Origin: Rubrobacter sp.
Lineage (GTDB): Bacteria > Actinomycetota > Rubrobacteria > Rubrobacterales > Rubrobacteraceae
Assembly (NCBI GenBank): GCA_016781885.1
Contig: JADDPM010000127.1
Location: 1-5,972 of the forward strand
Length of the DNA stretch: 5,972 nucleotides
Direction: 5' to 3'
In this document: in pieces, positions 5,210 through 5,972 of the stretch
Layout of the letters: each line of letters begins with the position of its first letter
How positions within the stretch are numbered: the first letter of the stretch is position 1
Program-made: the position numbers and the translations under genes
Notes under the pieces: model-generated
The model's database searches: none
What the model saw: the letters and a program-made list of their open reading frames with translations, nothing else
Told to the model about the DNA's origin: nothing

Positions 5210-5374
5210 TTACAACTCGTCCTGCTCCGTACTGTCTTCCTCAGGGGGACTCTGTTTCTCGGCGGGGCTCTGTTGCTCCTGGGGACCCTGGGATGTGCAC
5301 CCGCTGGCGATCACGCTCATGCTGAGAAGCAGTACTACAAGTAAGAGTATGGCGATCTTGCCTCTACTACCCAC
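5210..5374 (-). CDS. Small lipoprotein, 54 residues
   Basis: This short gene is read on the minus strand. The product begins M-G-S-R-G-K, continues with a hydrophobic run (7-22, mostly Ile/Leu/Val), and reaches a lipobox-type A-S-G-C (23-26). Cys26 would be lipidated, anchoring the protein outside the membrane. The mature part (27-54) is short, without aromatic residues, and rich in Gln, Glu, Pro and Ser with an acidic end, so it is probably disordered. Start: GTG at 5374; the frame has TAG at 5398-5396, so no earlier start is possible apart from this one. AGAGGGG lies eight bases upstream and AGGAGG a little further. Position -3 of the lipobox is Ala rather than the usual Leu. No family is recognised and the function is unknown. 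The opposite strand has an overlapping open frame, judged a shadow. The gene is separated from the dehydrogenase by about 195 bases. Confidence 0.65.
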   Translation of the reverse strand: MGSRGKIAILLLVVLLLSMSVIASGCTSQGPQEQQSPAEKQSPPEEDSTEQDEL

Positions 5375-5382
5375 CGCTCGAA

Positions 5383-5395
5383 CCCCTCTCCTCCT
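5383..5395 (-). promoter_or_regulatory. Purine-rich ribosome binding site of the small lipoprotein
   Basis: The minus strand reads AGGAGGAGAGGGG at 5395-5383. The AGAGGGG part is eight bases from the GTG at 5374, a normal distance, which supports this otherwise short reading frame and its non-ATG start. Confidence 0.6.
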
Positions 5396-5396
5396 C

Positions 5397-5403
5397 TATA
5401 ATA
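5397..5403 (-). promoter_or_regulatory. AT-rich -10-like element before the small lipoprotein
   Basis: Minus strand TATTAT (5403-5398) lies just upstream of the ribosome binding site and would give a very short leader of about 17 bases. The -35 position (TGTGCT at 17 bases) is poor. The plus strand reads a perfect TATAAT (5397-5402) but has no -35 and no credible gene downstream, so the minus direction is preferred. Confidence 0.3.
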
Positions 5404-5568
5404 GAATCGTGCCGTAGATTAGCACAGTGACGAGCCAGCGGAAGACGCGCCTACCGCTTTTCGAGCCTTTAGGTCGCGTCCCCGGTTTGACTCTGTTCCC
5501 GGACCGAAGCACCTCGCGCCGCCCACGATCAGCCCGAAGACCAGTATCTCCCGGTGCTCCGCCGCTCT

Positions 5569-5972
5569 CTAACTCCCGACCCTCAACACCGCCTTGCCGG
5601 TATACCCCCGGTCGAGGAGTTGTTGCGCCACTTCCCCGACCTGCTTCCAGGAAGCCTCGACGCTTATATGCGGCGCGAGACGCCCCTCTCCGACCAGTCT
5701 CGCGAGTCGCGCCAGCCCGTCGGAGGCTGGATAGGCGAGTGTCTCGTGGAAGAGGATGAAGCCGTAGAGCCGCGCCCCGCCCGTGAGGAAGAAGTCCCGC
5801 ACGTCGAACGTCGTCTCCGCCGCCCCCGAGACTCCGAAGCTGACGCAGAGGCCGCCCGACGCGAGCATGCCTATGGCCTCCCCGAGTACGTTGCCGCCAA
5901 CCGATTCGAGGATCAGGTGATATGGGCCAAAAGCTCCGGCGTTTCCGGCATCCTCGCCGACGGCGACCTGGT
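5569..5972 (-). CDS. Zinc-binding dehydrogenase / NADPH:quinone oxidoreductase (3' part only)
   Basis: The last 134 codons of a medium-chain dehydrogenase/reductase gene are visible; the 5' part lies beyond the right edge. The frame stays open to the window end, so the ATG at 5868 is internal. Visible motifs: LILESVGG (the end of the nucleotide-binding Rossmann fold, encoded near 5893-5916), then L-A-S-G-G and FGVS, then a C-terminal region with TTFDVRDFF, LYGF-x-LF, LARLVGEGRL-P and the closing GKAVLRV. This ending is typical of actinobacterial quinone oxidoreductase-like enzymes that use NADPH. Catalytic-domain cysteines or zinc ligands, if any, are outside the window, so substrate cannot be judged. 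It ends in TAG at 5571-5569, and no clear terminator follows in 5419-5568. Confidence 0.85.
   Translation of the reverse strand, partial: QVAVGEDAGNAGAFGPYHLILESVGGNVLGEAIGMLASGGLCVSFGVSGAAETTFDVRDFFLTGGARLYGFILFHETLAYPASDGLARLARLVGEGRLAPHISVEASWKQVGEVAQQLLDRGYTGKAVLRVGS

Noticed and set aside
5120..5344. Plus-strand open frame with a hydrophobic run and a Cys (LLLLGTLGC), also lipoprotein-like from an ATG at 5189
   Set aside because: It has no ribosome binding site, its ATG lies in a hairpin loop, its lipobox is poor, and it is antisense to the minus-strand lipoprotein, which has a far better ribosome binding site and a defined start.
5419..5568. Minus-strand frame that stays open for 49 codons after the dehydrogenase stop, with a hydrophobic ILVFGLIVGG stretch
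   Set aside because: There is no credible start with a ribosome binding site (only CTG or an unsupported GTG), and the following part is low-information. A readthrough extension or decayed fragment cannot be excluded.
5427..5759. Plus-strand 110-codon open frame from a GTG
   Set aside because: The product is Arg/Pro-rich, matches no family I recognise, has no ribosome binding site and is largely antisense to the dehydrogenase gene.

Overview
This looks like a chromosomal segment from a high-GC Gram-positive-type bacterium, most likely an actinomycete of the Rubrobacter/Thermoleophilia kind. The basis is G/C-rich third codon positions, frequent GTG/TTG starts with purine-rich ribosome binding sites, a very large fused transporter-like/spermidine-synthase-like protein, and a twin-arginine exported PhoX-type protein. 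The genus is an inference and cannot be proven from this window.

Layout. At the left, a minus-strand pair codes an FmdB-type zinc ribbon protein (553-798) and a DUF309 protein (150-593). The two genes overlap by 41 bases, so one GC-rich repeat is read in two frames. A further minus-strand gene may begin at the extreme left edge. A divergent intergenic region (799-994) carries a plus-strand promoter for an 817-residue membrane protein (995-3448) with a C-terminal spermidine-synthase/methyltransferase fold. The 236-base gap after it is rich in alternative hairpins. Next come an exported protein with the N-terminal part of alkaline phosphatase PhoX joined to a short charged helical tail (3685-4416), a strong terminator, and a family I inorganic pyrophosphatase (4647-5168). 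At the right, minus-strand genes converge on the pyrophosphatase: a 54-residue lipoprotein (5210-5374), too short for usual ORF cut-offs, and the 3' part of a zinc-binding dehydrogenase/quinone oxidoreductase (5569-5972).

The most interesting part is 3560-5170. Two adjacent, separately transcribed genes with phosphate-related folds are each preceded by tandem 7-base motifs (consensus TTTWACG and relatives) repeated at exactly 11-base intervals on the coding strand, next to a -10-like hexamer. This is the geometry of PhoP/PhoB boxes and suggests a small phosphate-starvation unit. Both proteins are unusual. The PhoX-like protein stops just after the conserved NC-GG motif and so lacks the rest of the catalytic domain. 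The pyrophosphatase carries substitutions at several positions that are catalytic in well-studied enzymes. Both may bind rather than hydrolyse phosphate compounds, or hydrolyse them poorly. That functional reading is inference.
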